NCBI GenBank assembly: GCA_902806595.1
Contig: CADCXC010000009.1
Span: 2,542,001-2,606,000 of the forward strand
Length of the DNA stretch: 64,000 bases
Direction of reading: 5' to 3'
DNA from: Pyrenopolyporus hunteri
Taxonomy: Eukaryota > Ascomycota > Sordariomycetes > Xylariales > Hypoxylaceae
Shown: one piece after another, positions 23,946 to 35,250 of the stretch
How the letters are laid out: each line of letters begins with the position of its first letter
Numbering within the stretch: position 1 is the stretch's first letter
Position numbers and translations under genes: made by a program
Notes under the pieces: generated by a model
What the model was told of the DNA's origin: nothing
The model's database searches: none
The model's input: only the letters and a program-made list of their open reading frames with translations

Positions 23946-25168
23946 ACGATACAACTACGGTGCTGATAGAGTTGAATAGGTTAGCAAAGGTCATAAAGGG
24001 TTATAGTTAGAGCGTTAGCCCTCAAAGTTCCGCTCTACGGGCTGGAGGAAAACCGCTGGTGCGTATGGAAGGTGTCTACTACTCGTGGGCAAGCTTCGAC
24101 GTGTCTTCATTGAATCTGTGTAAGATATGGTCAAATGTGGCGGCCCCGGTGGCGAGGTCGACACGTTTCTATAAGGCCACGGAGAACAGAATAGGAAGGT
24201 GATTATAAGGAGATCGTTCCCGCGACTTTCGAAGCTTTCGACTGGAGAGTTGTCGGAAGAAGAAACGACTTAGACGCTAGAATCCATTACTGAAATCTCG
24301 TCCGAGCTCCCGCACGATATCACTCGGATTTTCCGGCAGACCTGATAGGATCAAGTACTAGACCTGAGGGACGATTCAATTCGCGGTATCTAGATAGGTG
24401 GAAAGGGGTAGGAGTGGGAAAGTGCTGGCTGGCAAGCGGAAAAGCAATGATCTTCGGCCGGCATACTCCAGCTACCTGGTTCCTAGTCGATCATGGCGCC
24501 GTACACCGCGCCAAGTGATTAGGACACCCCTTAGGTCTCAGTCATGAAAAGCAATTAGCTTGTTTACCCAGATTGCGAGATCCATGTCTATACAGAGCGC
24601 CCACTCGGCAATATACGGTGTCGTACATAATGCACATGTGTATCAAATAACCAATTGTGAACCCGGCTAAGGGGAAAGGGGGGAATAAGCATAGATGGAC
24701 TGACCTGGCAGAAGCGCGAATATCGCAATTGGGCCGTAGGATACTGCTGGCGGCGTCATAGTCGCACTAATCCACACTGCTACCCGAGACAAAAGATCTG
24801 TACCTCGCCCAGGTTGCCGCCCTCCCTCCTGGATCAATGGAACACGCTCACCAATACGAAGGAGGGAGCTGCTGATCCTTACCCCCTCAAACCTTTTGGC
24901 CTCGACGTGTTGCAGAGCCGGAGGCGCATTGCTTGTGGTGCACTAGATAGGAGGCGGCGTGTGCCTTCTTTGTCGACACAAGGATGATCGAGGCTGGAAC
25001 CTGTGCGTGAGAGCAAACCCTCCAGGGCTGCCAGCGCAGACATTGCTTCCGGAGAAATACATAAACCCCTATGGGTTCAGGGGAGCATATATAAAAGGTT
25101 TAGAACATCCGAGCCTTAGGGTTGCCACCAGCTAGTTTGCCCCGCCAAAACGTTTGTCTCATAGTCTT
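23946..25168. other. Spacer between Cys-rich copies 2 and 3
   Basis: 1.2 kb without a recognisable gene. Near its 3' end lies TATATAAAAG at 25088-25097, a good TATA-box match about 70 bp before the next ATG. Confidence 0.5.
25088..25097 (+). promoter_or_regulatory. TATA-box candidate of Cys-rich copy 3
   Basis: TATATAAAAG, 72 bp upstream of the first ATG (25169) and about 115 bp upstream of the alternative ATG (25211). Position and sequence fit a core promoter element. Confidence 0.45.
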
Positions 25169-25917
25169 ATGCCGTCATTCTCTGAGCCTCCGTTCAAAGA
25201 CTCGTCGATAATGTGCCACGGACATCCTCACTACCACCCCTGTTCACATACGTCGGTCAAATGGCTGTACTGTCCGGAAGCCCTGTTCGATCTAGACACA
25301 GGATATGAGACACCCTGCTCGAACCCGATCTACTCGACGCCGCAGCCAACCAACGTTGACTGTCCCCTGCAGAACTGCAACTTCAAAGCTCTAATGGGGA
25401 GTTGGAATTGCTGTACCTGCGGGAAAGGTCCAAATACTCAGGGGTGGTGCACGGCATTGAACCGTAGGATGGATTGGAATCCGCTAACAGGGAAGGTTGA
25501 GGAAATGGAGATGCCTTGTGGCCATGGATGCTGTAGTTCGTGCAGTCCATCTTGTGAGGATACGAGCTCCATCACCACCTACACGATGACGGCCTTTTCT
25601 GATCGTTCATAGTGACATCGAGAACCGCAAGTCCGGAAATATCGTTCGCAGAAGTCCGAAAGGGGAAGAGCAGCCGCAAGGCTCACAACACGGCGCGAGG
25701 CTCCGTACACAGGCGAGGAACAGCGTACGACTTCAGCCACAGTAGCGGGAACTGCCCTACCGTTCCAGAGGAAAACGAGCAGGTAACAGCGTCGACGACA
25801 ACTCCAAACTCTCGGGTATCCCGCCGGCCTAACCATGACACAAACATGGAGTACTCAAAGAAGTTGAAGACGCAACCCGGGAAGAAGAAATCGCACAAGG
25901 GCCGCACCCATCACTAA
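25169..25917 (+). CDS. Small Cys/His-rich protein, copy 3 of a tandem family, with basic tail
   Basis: Unrecognised protein, the best preserved of the three. Seen: 'MCHGHPHYHPCSHTSVKWLYC' region with C-x-H-x7-C, 'CPLQNC', 'MGSWNCCTCGKG', 'GWC' and 'CGHGCCSSC', that is the same C-x4-C-x8-W-x-C-C-x-C-x9-C core plus C-x-H-x2-C-x2-C. Read as one exon it stops at 25612 (147 residues). A GTGAGG donor after 25553 and a TAG acceptor before 25613 would remove 59 bp including that stop, and join a second open frame to 25917 (229 residues). The added tail is Ser/Lys-rich and ends in 'KKLKTQPGKKKSHKGR', like a nuclear-localisation stretch. Two ATGs compete: 25169, or 25211, which aligns with the 'MC' starts of the other copies. 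The core is well supported; the spliced tail is less certain. Confidence 0.6.
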
Positions 25918-27504
25918 GTGGTTTGTATATATGCAAGGAACCTCTCCAAGAACCACTATGTGAGTTGAGAAAGAGTTGGCAAGGTGCGGGATAGCATATC
26001 GATGAAGGAGTAGACGGATCATGTTTTCCATTGGCTTTTCGAATTGATAGCAAAATACGCTCATTCGGTATAATAGTCAGTTACTGATGAAATCAATGCT
26101 CTCCGTGGGGAACATAGTCTAGCCTTTATGTGTACAGGCGCAGAGAGAATGAGGTTTTTGTGAAACATACCGGCTACACAGCTTGACACCGACGGAGCCG
26201 TTGTTCGACTAATATGCCAACACTTTCAGGTTTTGAACAAGGTGATGTCGGCCGTAGAACTGTTTTTAAATTACGATGGTGACGGGACTAAACATTTTTG
26301 GCTTGGCGGTTTAGAAATGCATTATGCTTTTTGATTCGTTCAGCTAAAATCACTCGAAAGGGTTATCTCATTTGCCATATCCTGAGAAAACCCAAGCCAG
26401 GAAAGTCGTGAGGAAATGGACGACAGGACTACCTACCGGCATCAAACCAGTGGCCCATTCCCCCCAATCATAATATGTATCATCGAGACATATTTGATAT
26501 AGTCATCCTTGGTATGTACGGCCTAGGCCGAGAGCGAGTGAGCTGAATTGCATCTCGGGGTAGCACCGCCCCTCGTTTAACATATACCCGTCACAAGTCC
26601 GCGAGATTTCGGTTGCGGGGTTAGAAGTGACAAAGTGAGATGAGACGAAACTCGGCCCCGTTAGGGGCGGCCAAGATTTATCGTAACCTTTGGGAACGTG
26701 TTTACCTCCGCGACGTGTAGGCTAAGACCCAACATATTTGGAAGTGCGTAGGACACGAGGGCCGGAAAGACGCAGGGAGAGTCAATTGCTACCGCCCTAC
26801 ATGCGTGTCGTATCTCGCCTCAGCGGGAGGTGGGTAGGCACTCGGCCCACCGAACGTGTCCATCGGCAGGCAAAGCACACATTCCGACTGCGGTCCTAGA
26901 GCACCGGTCATCGATCGGTAATCCACTACGGATAAGTCAACTCAGCTGCTCGGCTCCGGGGGTCTCGTGTGTAATCCCAACCGCCTCCGGCAATTTAATC
27001 GCGGCAGCTTGGAAAGACCCCCGGAACAGGTTGGTTTGATGAGCAAGTCAAGGATGTGAGGGCCGTCATGCAGTTTACCTCGGAGCCAATAGCCAAATAA
27101 CTTCGTTTCGATATCGTACAATACCTATGTACATAGTAGGGGTATGTAAGGTGCATATGCTGGAGGGCACTGCAGCTGCGGGATGTGGTGAAATAGCCTA
27201 GCCCACCCAGAGTCCGCCAATGGGACCCTAGGGGGTCGCATTTAGCTTACCTTACCGCCACGTGCGCTACATGCAGGTCTGACGAAAGCTGTGAGATAGG
27301 TCGAACCGGACAGGGATCCCCGAGCCATGTGTTTTGTAATTACTAACGATCCAAAGTTCCGAGAGCGAAGAGGGGGTCGCTCCTCGGATCTGGTCGCTCT
27401 GGTTGGTGGGTCGACGAGGTGATGGGCTCTCCCTGCATGTGTGATAATACGCACATATGCCTACCCTATATGTACGCATGCCGTCCTCTTTCTTAGCTGC
27501 AGGT

Positions 27505-27574
27505 GAAAAGAATTAGAAACATAAAATAAATAAATAAAAAGAAAATAGAAAAATAAAAAAATAAAAATAAAAAT
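27505..27574. repeat. A-rich low-complexity tract
   Basis: Runs of AAATA/AAAAT units over about 70 bp with almost no C or G. Confidence 0.85.
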
Positions 27575-28319
27575 CTGCAGCGTTGTCGCTCATTCGGACG
27601 TATATAGGGGTTTGGCCCCCGTCAATTGGAATCGAGCCTGCTCGCGTTCCCGAATTGTCGTTGGCCAAGTCGTTGGCTAGACTCCAGGCCGATGGAGCTC
27701 TTCATTTAAAGAGACGAAAGAGATGAAGCTCCTTGGCGGTTGGGTGGATCGACACCATGGCCATTAGGCCACGTGCTGGTCCCCACGGAACTCCTTGCCC
27801 GAGAAAAGATAACGAGGGGGGAGAACCCTGTAGACACAAGGGCGACGCACCCGACCACCAGGACCGTGTAAGCGCAAGCCTAGGAACCTACCTTGCACCT
27901 AATGTATTATACGATACAATTCCTAGCCGTCTTCTCCGCGTTGTATGCCATGTAGGTAACAGTGTAATATAGAGAGTTAGCTTAAAAATGACTCAGGGTC
28001 GCAGAACGACGTTCAGGAATATTATAACAATAACACCTAGGGTAGGGAATGTCTCCTCGCGTAGTAGTCACGTTGCATGATCAGCAGAATGTAAGCCTGA
28101 GGGGGGGACGCTGTTCGCTTTTCACCAACTTCCATTCCAATAGCGGAATCTCCGGTAACGAGACGAACGCGAGGCCACACCAGTTTCGAAACGAGACGGG
28201 CGAGTGGCTTACGTGCCTAACAAGACAAGGTAACCGAGTAAGCAGGAAATATTGCTTGTGTTTCTCCAACGATGCATACCTGTCTACCTATATACCCTAC
28301 ATACCTGTCTATCAGCCTA

Positions 28320-28400
28320 ACACTCAAGTATCTACCTAGGTAGATACCTACCTATATAGGTATATAGGGAGATATATAGGGAGATATATATATACTACAG
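28320..28400. repeat. Tract of CCTAGGTAG and GGGAGATATATA units
   Basis: ACCTAGGTAGATACCTACC leads into two copies of a GGGAGATATATA-type unit and a TA run. Simple repeat, part of the motif family spread over the window. Confidence 0.75.
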
Positions 28401-29046
28401 ACACACCTCTCGTCGAATGAGATATTGGTGGGTTATCTAGGACGAGTCTTGCCAACACGAAGAGAAGAGGAGGCTTTGCGTGTTGCGTTATGTAGGCCGG
28501 TACAGAAACCGAAACGGGCCTCCAAGGACTTGGCTCGTCAGAACAATAATATCATCATGATTAACGCAACCTAAAGGACATACGTGCGCGGTAACCCTCA
28601 TATGTATAAGGATAAGGGTTGGTCAATGCAAATCAATGCCCATGTGCATTTTTAATACCCAGCCCTCCGTGCTACCTAGGCAGGTATGCTGCATACATAC
28701 GTGCCTTTTACAGGTAGTTGATCCGCCATACCTACCTAAGTAGGGAGAAGTAATACCTGTTATCCTTACCCTCTAAGGGTACTATGATATAAGATGGCAT
28801 AATCTAAGAACAAGGTACGTATAATATAATATCATAGCGCTCTGATGGCTATGGGTGATCTATCAGCTCCTCGCAAGGTTTATCAAGTTCGACGTAACCA
28901 AAGCCATAATTAATACCTTGCAGCCCATTGCATTGTGGTACAATTACCACCATTCCCACGAGGAACCTGTGACTTGCGAATTGCGCCTCATAACCACCAC
29001 CACCATCGTGCTCCCCCTCCCCTTTAATTTTTGTTTCTCACTTCCA

Positions 29047-29083
29047 TTTTTTTTTTTTCCTTTTTTCTTTTTTCTTTTTTTCC
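29047..29083. repeat. T-rich tract
   Basis: Thymine runs broken only by single or paired C over about 37 bp, about 550 bp before the small gene at 29631. Confidence 0.85.
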
Positions 29084-29280
29084 CTACCTAATTTCGAACT
29101 CGCATTTCCGCCCACGATTGCTATTTCCGCCTTAGGTATCTCGCGTCTATAGGTACCTCGTCTTCCACCGTGCGATATCTGCACAGCTGCATGTCAGTCT
29201 CCCTGATTGAATTGATAAGCATCAATCAGCTCCGCGAAAACTCGGGTCGCTCTGCGCTGCGAATAACGGATCCAAGACAT

Positions 29281-29328
29281 ACCTACTCAAATACCTACTC
29301 ATATACCTACTTATATACCTACTTATAT
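29281..29328. repeat. 12-bp minisatellite (ACCTACTYATAT)
   Basis: Four head-to-tail copies of a 12-bp unit, first one ACCTACTCAAAT, last two ACCTACTTATAT. A degenerate fifth unit follows. Confidence 0.85.
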
Positions 29329-29630
29329 AGCCACCTACATATCGAGGTCATTCAGGTCCGTTCCCATCGATCCAATCCCGTCTTCATCCGTCCCATCCCT
29401 GCATAGCGCCGTTTCGAACCTCGATCCACCCACCGCTACCACCTGAACGGACGCTGATTTCCTGTCAGCATTCGCAGTTAAATCTGTTGTAAAACCCGCC
29501 AGTCGCCTGTTGATCCCAGCACACCAAAGAAACAAACCTGCGTACATTATATATATACATACCTTACCTATATACGCACGTTTATATACGGATTATATAT
29601 ATATACATACACCACTTTGCCGCAGAAATA

Positions 29631-30214
29631 ATGCCTACATCTCTGGACTCATCTCGCCCCATCATGGCGCCTTCTACTGTAAGTTACAGATCCCTTATAC
29701 ATTCTACCCTTCCTCCTGTATCTACAATCTCGTCAGCCTGATGTCCTGCTCAGTTAGCGCCTAAGCGACTTGATTGCGACTCGGCACGAGTTCTCTCTCA
29801 ATTTAATCGTTACGGTCTCTCCTTGTATTTGTCATTCTTAACCGCGAAGGAAAGTCCGTCGAGTGGCTCGGAAAGCTAACATACGAATCCAAAAATTTCT
29901 AGGTCGGCTCCCCCCGTGCCTCGATGCGCTACAGTACATATAGCACAGCGCCGTCATTAGCGGCGACCGTACAGACGACCGACTCGGCACAGGCTGAGAT
30001 CCGCGAGATCGAAACCGGCCTTGCGCGCATGGAGAACAAGGCCTTGTCGGAGCAGCGCGTCGTCCTGTCCGAAGAAAAGTCGGCCAACCTGAACAAGCTC
30101 GCCCTCGGCGCGAAGCTCGATCGCGCCCTAGAGCGCCGTATGACCGGTCAGGATGCCGTCATGAGGCCCAGGAACCGGAGCGTCCGCGAAAAAGGGGACC
30201 AGGAAAAGCAATAG
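29631..30214 (+). CDS. Small conserved-looking fungal protein, predicted coiled coil
   Basis: 119 residues from exons 29631-29678 and 29903-30214 (donor gtaagt, acceptor ttctag). The first exon gives a Ser/Pro-rich start 'MPTSLDSSRPIMAPST'; after a Ser/Thr stretch a charged helical region follows: 'AEIREIETGLARMENKALSEQ' region, 'EEKSANLNKLALGAKLDRALERRMTGQDAVM'. Heptad-like spacing of Leu and Ala and high Glu/Lys/Arg content suggest a coiled coil. Codon use looks coding (GC-rich third positions). I do not recognise a named domain; similar short proteins are common as uncharacterised in ascomycetes, from memory only. No signal peptide or membrane segment. Confidence 0.65.
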
Positions 30215-31033
30215 AGCGACAGGAGCGCTAGACGGGAATGAGCGAAACTAAGGCAAATAATCGGAATGTTTAGAGGATGATGATACCAGGCGAGCGACGA
30301 CTGTAACCTTGAAGTCTTTTCTGTTTTTCTTATTGCCATTTGACTCCCAATTCGTCGGTCTTAAATGTATATCCGAGGGATGGACAGGTCATATTTTATC
30401 TACATTATTGAAAGGCCGCGGCTCCCATATTGATTCTGCCTTTGCCCTGAGGGGTATGGGCGCGGTGCTACGGCGTCTTTTCGACGACTCCGGGCCGGCC
30501 TATTAGCCGTGCAACTGATACGGAAGACCGAATGCATCTGAAGGCTATTCATGATTCTTGACACTTAACCCAGTAACATTGCCCCGGGGGCTTGTGGTTC
30601 ATTCCGTCGGCCCCTAACCATCAGAAGCTTGGGAGGCGAATGCCCGTACGGTAGATCGTCGGAGACAGAAGCATCCTGAGAAGGCAAGGAGGCAAGGAGG
30701 TAGATCGGAACACCCTTTTTCCTACAAGTCGAGCAAGCAGTTTACTTTATCAGAACCGCAATTCCCCTCTTATTATCTGTGATGGGTATCTAGTTCGCTG
30801 CTGTGATTCGGAACATGTTGATTATCGAGACAAATCGGGTCCAATACCACCAAAGCAGAAAAGAGAGCAGAGAAAGCCAGAAACAGATGAGCTCCTACGC
30901 AGCCTACCAAACAACTCCCCAGACGCCTTTGGAAATGTGCCTAGGTAGGTATATATGTGAAAAAGAAAGAAAGAGCCCTCCCCCCAATCGTGTAAGACGG
31001 TTAGGAAAAGAGGAGGGTTCATGATCACGAATA
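30215..31033. other. Convergent intergenic region
   Basis: 0.8 kb between the 3' ends of the small coiled-coil gene and SEC72. No gene or repeat of note beyond a purine-rich stretch near 30860-31020. Confidence 0.6.
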
Positions 31034-31648
31034 TCACGAACTACCTTGCTCCTCTAATTTCGCATTGATGTCCTTTAGTAAGGCGACCAGCTCGCCTTCG
31101 TCACCCTCCATCTCTAAACCCCTGCTGACCCATTCTCTGGCTTCGGCCAACCGGCCCATCTCTATCAGACACTTGCCCCGCCTCCACCAGGCTTTCGAGT
31201 TGCCGATGCGCTTGGCCTCAACGCTGGCCTCGGCATCAGCGGCGCCCTCGGCCCAGCTCTGGAGTGCCATGTGGGCTTGGGCACGGTTGGCGTAGAGGGA
31301 GGCGACGTCTTCGCGAACGAGCTGCTGGGGCTCCCAGGGCGGTCGGGTCAAGGCCATCTGCAGGCCCAAGTTATAGAACTTGACGGCTTCGGCATGTTTA
31401 CCCTTGCGGTACTCGGCGTTGCCGCTCTCTCGTAGCTTGTTGACGTTGGCGGTTCGCTTCGGGTTCACGGGCAGTGGTGGCGGCGGGACCTGATTCGGCG
31501 TGTCGAGCGCGAGGAGCGATCGGTGCAGCGCATTGAGCGAGGCCAGCTCGGCCTGCAGTGCGCGAGAGCCCGAGGACGTCGTCAGCGCCTTTGTCTGCGG
31601 GTCGATTTGCAGAGGCAGCATGGTGAAGGTGTCGAGCTCGGAAGACAT
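31034..31648 (-). CDS. SEC72: Translocation protein Sec72-like TPR protein
   Basis: Cytosolic subunit of the Sec62/Sec63 complex, which supports post-translational import into the ER in yeast. One exon, 204 residues. The N-terminus 'FTMLPLQIDPQTKALTTSSG' matches the short beta-rich start of fungal Sec72. A Pro-rich linker 'PPPPLPVNPKR' leads to three tetratricopeptide-like helical repeats: 'LRESGNAEYRKGKHAEAVKFY', 'SLYANRAQAHMALQSWAEG' and 'KAWWRRGKCLIEMGRLAEA'. The TPR domain of yeast Sec72 binds the C-terminus of cytosolic Hsp70 Ssb1; that partner is inferred here. The frame is complete and the ATG lies in good context. No introns. Confidence 0.88.
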   Translation of the reverse strand: MSSELDTFTMLPLQIDPQTKALTTSSGSRALQAELASLNALHRSLLALDTPNQVPPPPLPVNPKRTANVNKLRESGNAEYRKGKHAEAVKFYNLGLQMALTRPPWEPQQLVREDVASLYANRAQAHMALQSWAEGAADAEASVEAKRIGNSKAWWRRGKCLIEMGRLAEAREWVSRGLEMEGDEGELVALLKDINAKLEEQGSS

Positions 31649-32419
31649 GGTGAGAGCGTGCCCGTCGAGTGATGGACGGAACGGCGGGGCGACGGAGTTG
31701 CAGGGTTGTTATTTGAGGCCACTACGAGTGACGAATGGTATGCGGATGAATTCTGTCACTGCCAGCTAGGTAGAGACTAGGGGATAAGTGATGGCGATAG
31801 GTAATGATGATAACGACGATGATGGTGATGGTGATTGTGGTGATGGTAGTGGCGATGGTTAAAGACGGAGATGCGATCTGGCGACTTTCCGGTCGGTCTG
31901 TACGATGTGCGATGATGAGGATGATAGGTGTACTGATAAGGAAGGCCACCTGGTAAGATAAGAAAATTTAGGTGGATCCTACGCACGCCTACGTAGGTAC
32001 GTACCCGTTCTGATACCATGGTACCTAAATCATATCCATTGCAATTCGTTGGATCACCAATCATCAACAACTAAAAGTCCAAAGTACACTCGCTACCCGA
32101 CCTTATGTGACTGAAGGATCATTTTATAAGGTACCAGATATATCCGTCGTACGTAGATCGCTCGTTCCTAGGACAATATTTGAACCCGAAGCCAACGACC
32201 GCCCCGGTTACAATGCCCCTGACCGCAAGACCACCTCATCGACAGTACGTCGACAGCATCGCCGCTTTTCTCTTCCCGCTGCTGGAGAAAATTCAACGTT
32301 CACTAACCAATTTTCATAGCTACCTACCTGTGTATATACCTAATACCCATCCATTAGGTACCAATGTAGGTACCTAGGTGTACAACCTACCCTAATATGT
32401 GTTCGTGTGTAGACCCCTT
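31649..32419. other. Intergenic upstream of SEC72
   Basis: 0.77 kb. Contains the GAT/GGT simple repeat and copies of the GGTACCTAGGT motif at about 32340-32380. No gene recognised. Confidence 0.6.
31785..31860. repeat. ATG/GGT-type trinucleotide tract
   Basis: Imperfect repeats of GATGATGGT over about 75 bp, roughly 140-210 bp before the SEC72 start codon. Confidence 0.8.
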
Positions 32420-35250
32420 CTACTTAAATGTATCCTTCGGAGACCAGCCTTCCTCAAACATCTGCGACACAAAGTATAGGTCATGTTCCCAGGACATCGG
32501 CTCCAACTGCGGGTCTATTGCCTGTTAGCACCAAACCAGTTTCTGGGAAGACCAGACGGAAGCACACGAAAGTTGACACAATAGGGAAGCTTACCCCTTT
32601 TCCTGTAAGCATCGCGTGTCTCGACGAGTAGCTGTATCTCGTCGGGATTCAATTCTCCCCAGACAGCCCTCTTATCCTCGGATTCCATGTCCGCCATGAG
32701 GGTGTTGATGTCCCGCTTGTAATAGTGCCAGTGGCTTAGGATGATGTTTGCCCCTTCTTGAAGCCTCTCGGTAAAAAGCGGGAGGTCATATCGCCCCTAC
32801 GTATTCGGTCAGCCGCGTCGACCGAAAACCAGCTCCGATTCTCATCACTAACTTTATATTTGTTCTCTTTGGCGCGACGAAACCTGTCGGTGGAGGTGAA
32901 GGAAACCTCGTGAAGGAGCATGAACACGACTAGATAAACGAGGTAAAAATAAGTCGGGCTCTTACTCCCCATTATCCTCCAAAGTCCTTCAAGTACCAAC
33001 TTTCTATACCGCGTAAACACGACTTCATGCCCTAGTGAGTCGAACTGTGCCGAGATCATCCGTGGTAGCGAAACTTTCCCGTGGTACGGACAACGTTGAT
33101 CATTGATCGGGCCCATGTCGAGCGTGTCCTGCCCCACGATAAACGCCGACCCAAGCGTATTTCCTGTTCACACAGGTCAATTCTCTAGACCAGTACGAGG
33201 AGCTTGGGTGCGAGTTACTAACGAATTGCGAACCACAGACAGAAATACTGTTCCAGGAATTTGGAGGGGTCCACTCCCTCCCACTTTCTTTGAGCCGTGT
33301 TTTCCTAAGAGCAGTGACTTAGTCGAAGTCTTGGGCAGTCAAATTCATAATCTTACATGGCATTTCATGGCATATTTTAACCTGCGAAGACACCTCCAGG
33401 TTAGCTTCTCAACCGACAGATTTCCACCTGGCCCGGGAATATGAATCCCCACGGCAGCCTTCATGGTCACATAGGGATGAAGAAAGGGAATGGAAGGCTA
33501 TTTACTCACGCTGCATGGTATGTCTTCCGCACCAGGCTATCCACCTTGGGATTGTTGACGTACTCCAGCAATGCCACACGCGAATACACGTATACATAGC
33601 TTTTGTACTGCTCGGCAGTCTGCCAAATGTTCGCAAGGGCATAAGGCAGGATCTGAATGACGTGTATCTCGCCCTCCGAATCGACCCAGTGCTTCCAAGT
33701 GACGTCTGTCTTATTCGGTATGAACTTCTTAACCTTCAGCTCCAACGGAGCTTGATGGCTTCCGATGATCACTGTTATCGTACGGACTCTATCATCTTTA
33801 TCCCAGTCCCGGGGAGCAAGATCTCTCATCTTAATTCCAGTCCACCGCTTCGTTAGATTAAGGCCGCCCTCGCGGAAGAGGACAACTTCCGCGAGTTTCC
33901 ACCTAAGGCAAGGTAATTTGTGGATCACTTTCTTCGATCCCAGGTTTATCTTCTGGCAGGTGAGGCAATCCCCCCCTTCCGGGTCCGCCCTGCACTATGA
34001 TGACGGTAAGTGAATGGAATCTTGGGACGTCACATACGCTTCACGGTTGACCTACTCTTATTTTCTGCATACGACATCGAAGACAGGCCAGCATTAATGT
34101 CAGCAGATGGCGAAATGCGACACCCGCACGATGTAGGGGAAGGGGGAGGGGAGCCGAAACAAAAGAAACATACCTTGAGCTTCCGGGTGTGACCCGTCTC
34201 CCTGCGGTGTTCTTCACTTAGGCGCGATCGAAAATGCCTCTCGGGCTGGAACACTGGGTCGTTTTCATCGGTTGCAGTGTCGTCTACCGCGTGAAAAGCA
34301 ATATTCTCCCACAAGCCCCCTTCAAGAGACTCAGCAGAATCGTCCACTGGCTGATCGGAAGCCTGTTGAACGCCCTCGCCTGTGTCCGACTTGTTGTTAC
34401 CTTCCGCTAACCGCTCTACGCCTACGAGACACCATCCACCATACTGAAGGTCATTCATATTGACACGCTCATTTTCAGCCGAGTACAACGGATCGAACTC
34501 CGGAGACCCTTCCCCTTGAGCGTGGACGTCGTTGCTTAGAGGCGGCTGATGTTCCATGATCATGGCTTGCGGGTTCGACGGGACCGAAGGCAGAGGGGCA
34601 TAGGCACTGTAGTTATTAGAGGGGACACTCGAGTAACCGACCGGATAGCCTCCTGGCGAATTCTCATAGAGCAAGTTTTCGTGCGCAGCAGGATAATAAT
34701 GTGGCGGGAGGGACGCGGGAGGCGGGTCGTTGCCAAGGGTGAAGTGGCCCTGATGGTTGTAAGACCAGTTGTACGCGTCCGGACCATGGTCCTGTGCGAG
34801 GGTAGAAGACGACAGGCTGAAATGATCCCTCGTTGCATCTGACACGGTCAACTCTCCACCTCGGCAAGGAGAATCCGACGGGATAGGATTGTCCCAGTTG
34901 GTATCAGAAGGCTCGTGCTCAAAAGCTCTCAGCCCACCCGGCGTCCCTTCAACGGCGGCATTGGAGGCCACAGCGGGAATACCGGCAGCGGCGCCTCGAC
35001 GCTTCCTGGGTGGGGATTTAACCAATGACGACGACGGCGACGACTTGGGCTTCGTGACCCGCGAGGCGGAAGAGGAGGGACTGAGGTCCAAGTTTGCTGA
35101 AGAAGGGGAAGATGAGATCCGAGACCGCTTTCTGGCCCTACATGGCGGTTGGTCAATTGGCGTAACCCCGGTAGAAGTCGAGCTGTAGATCGAAGGGGAG
35201 TATACAGGTGCGGGAAGGGGATGGAGCGCAGCGACGTCGGTTCGATCCAT
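32420..35250 (-). CDS. Fungal Zn2Cys6-like transcription factor
   Basis: Probable nuclear DNA-binding regulator, 769 residues. Exons: 35250-34174, 34088-34056, 33994-33510, 33381-33357, 33304-33223, 33163-32853, 32796-32595, 32514-32420; the sum is divisible by three. The first 355 residues are Ser/Pro/Tyr-rich and disordered, with basic 'PPRKRRG'. The cysteine cluster spans residues 361-399: 'CLRCRMQKIRC', then 'DCLTC' and 'LPCLRW' (C-x2-C-x6-C-x8-C-x2-C-x15-C; the last spacer is longer than classical). Downstream blocks are 'VVLFREGGLNLTKRW', 'VQILPYALANIW', 'MGPINDQRCPYHGKVSLPRM', 'VFTRYRKLVLEGLW', 'VFMLLHEVSFTS' and a C-terminal 'EHDLYFVSQMFEEGW'. Intron 1 (34089-34173) must end in TG rather than AG to give the cluster. 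Exon 4 is only 25 nt. The target genes are unknown. Confidence 0.78.

Larger units (their letters stand above)
25918..29630. other. Intergenic, 3.7 kb
   Basis: No supported gene. Holds several low-complexity tracts (27505-27574, 28320-28400, 29047-29083, 29281-29328). Short open frames, such as those at 26830-27039 and 27242-27479, are not recognisable. Could include decayed repeats, but no terminal repeat or coding motif of a transposon was found. Confidence 0.5.

Noticed and set aside
34030..34171. Read-through of the regulator's first intron ('KVCFFCFGSPPP')
   Set aside because: Gives two cysteines by chance but no zinc cluster, and the frame stops soon. The shifted frame holds CLRCRMQKIR.
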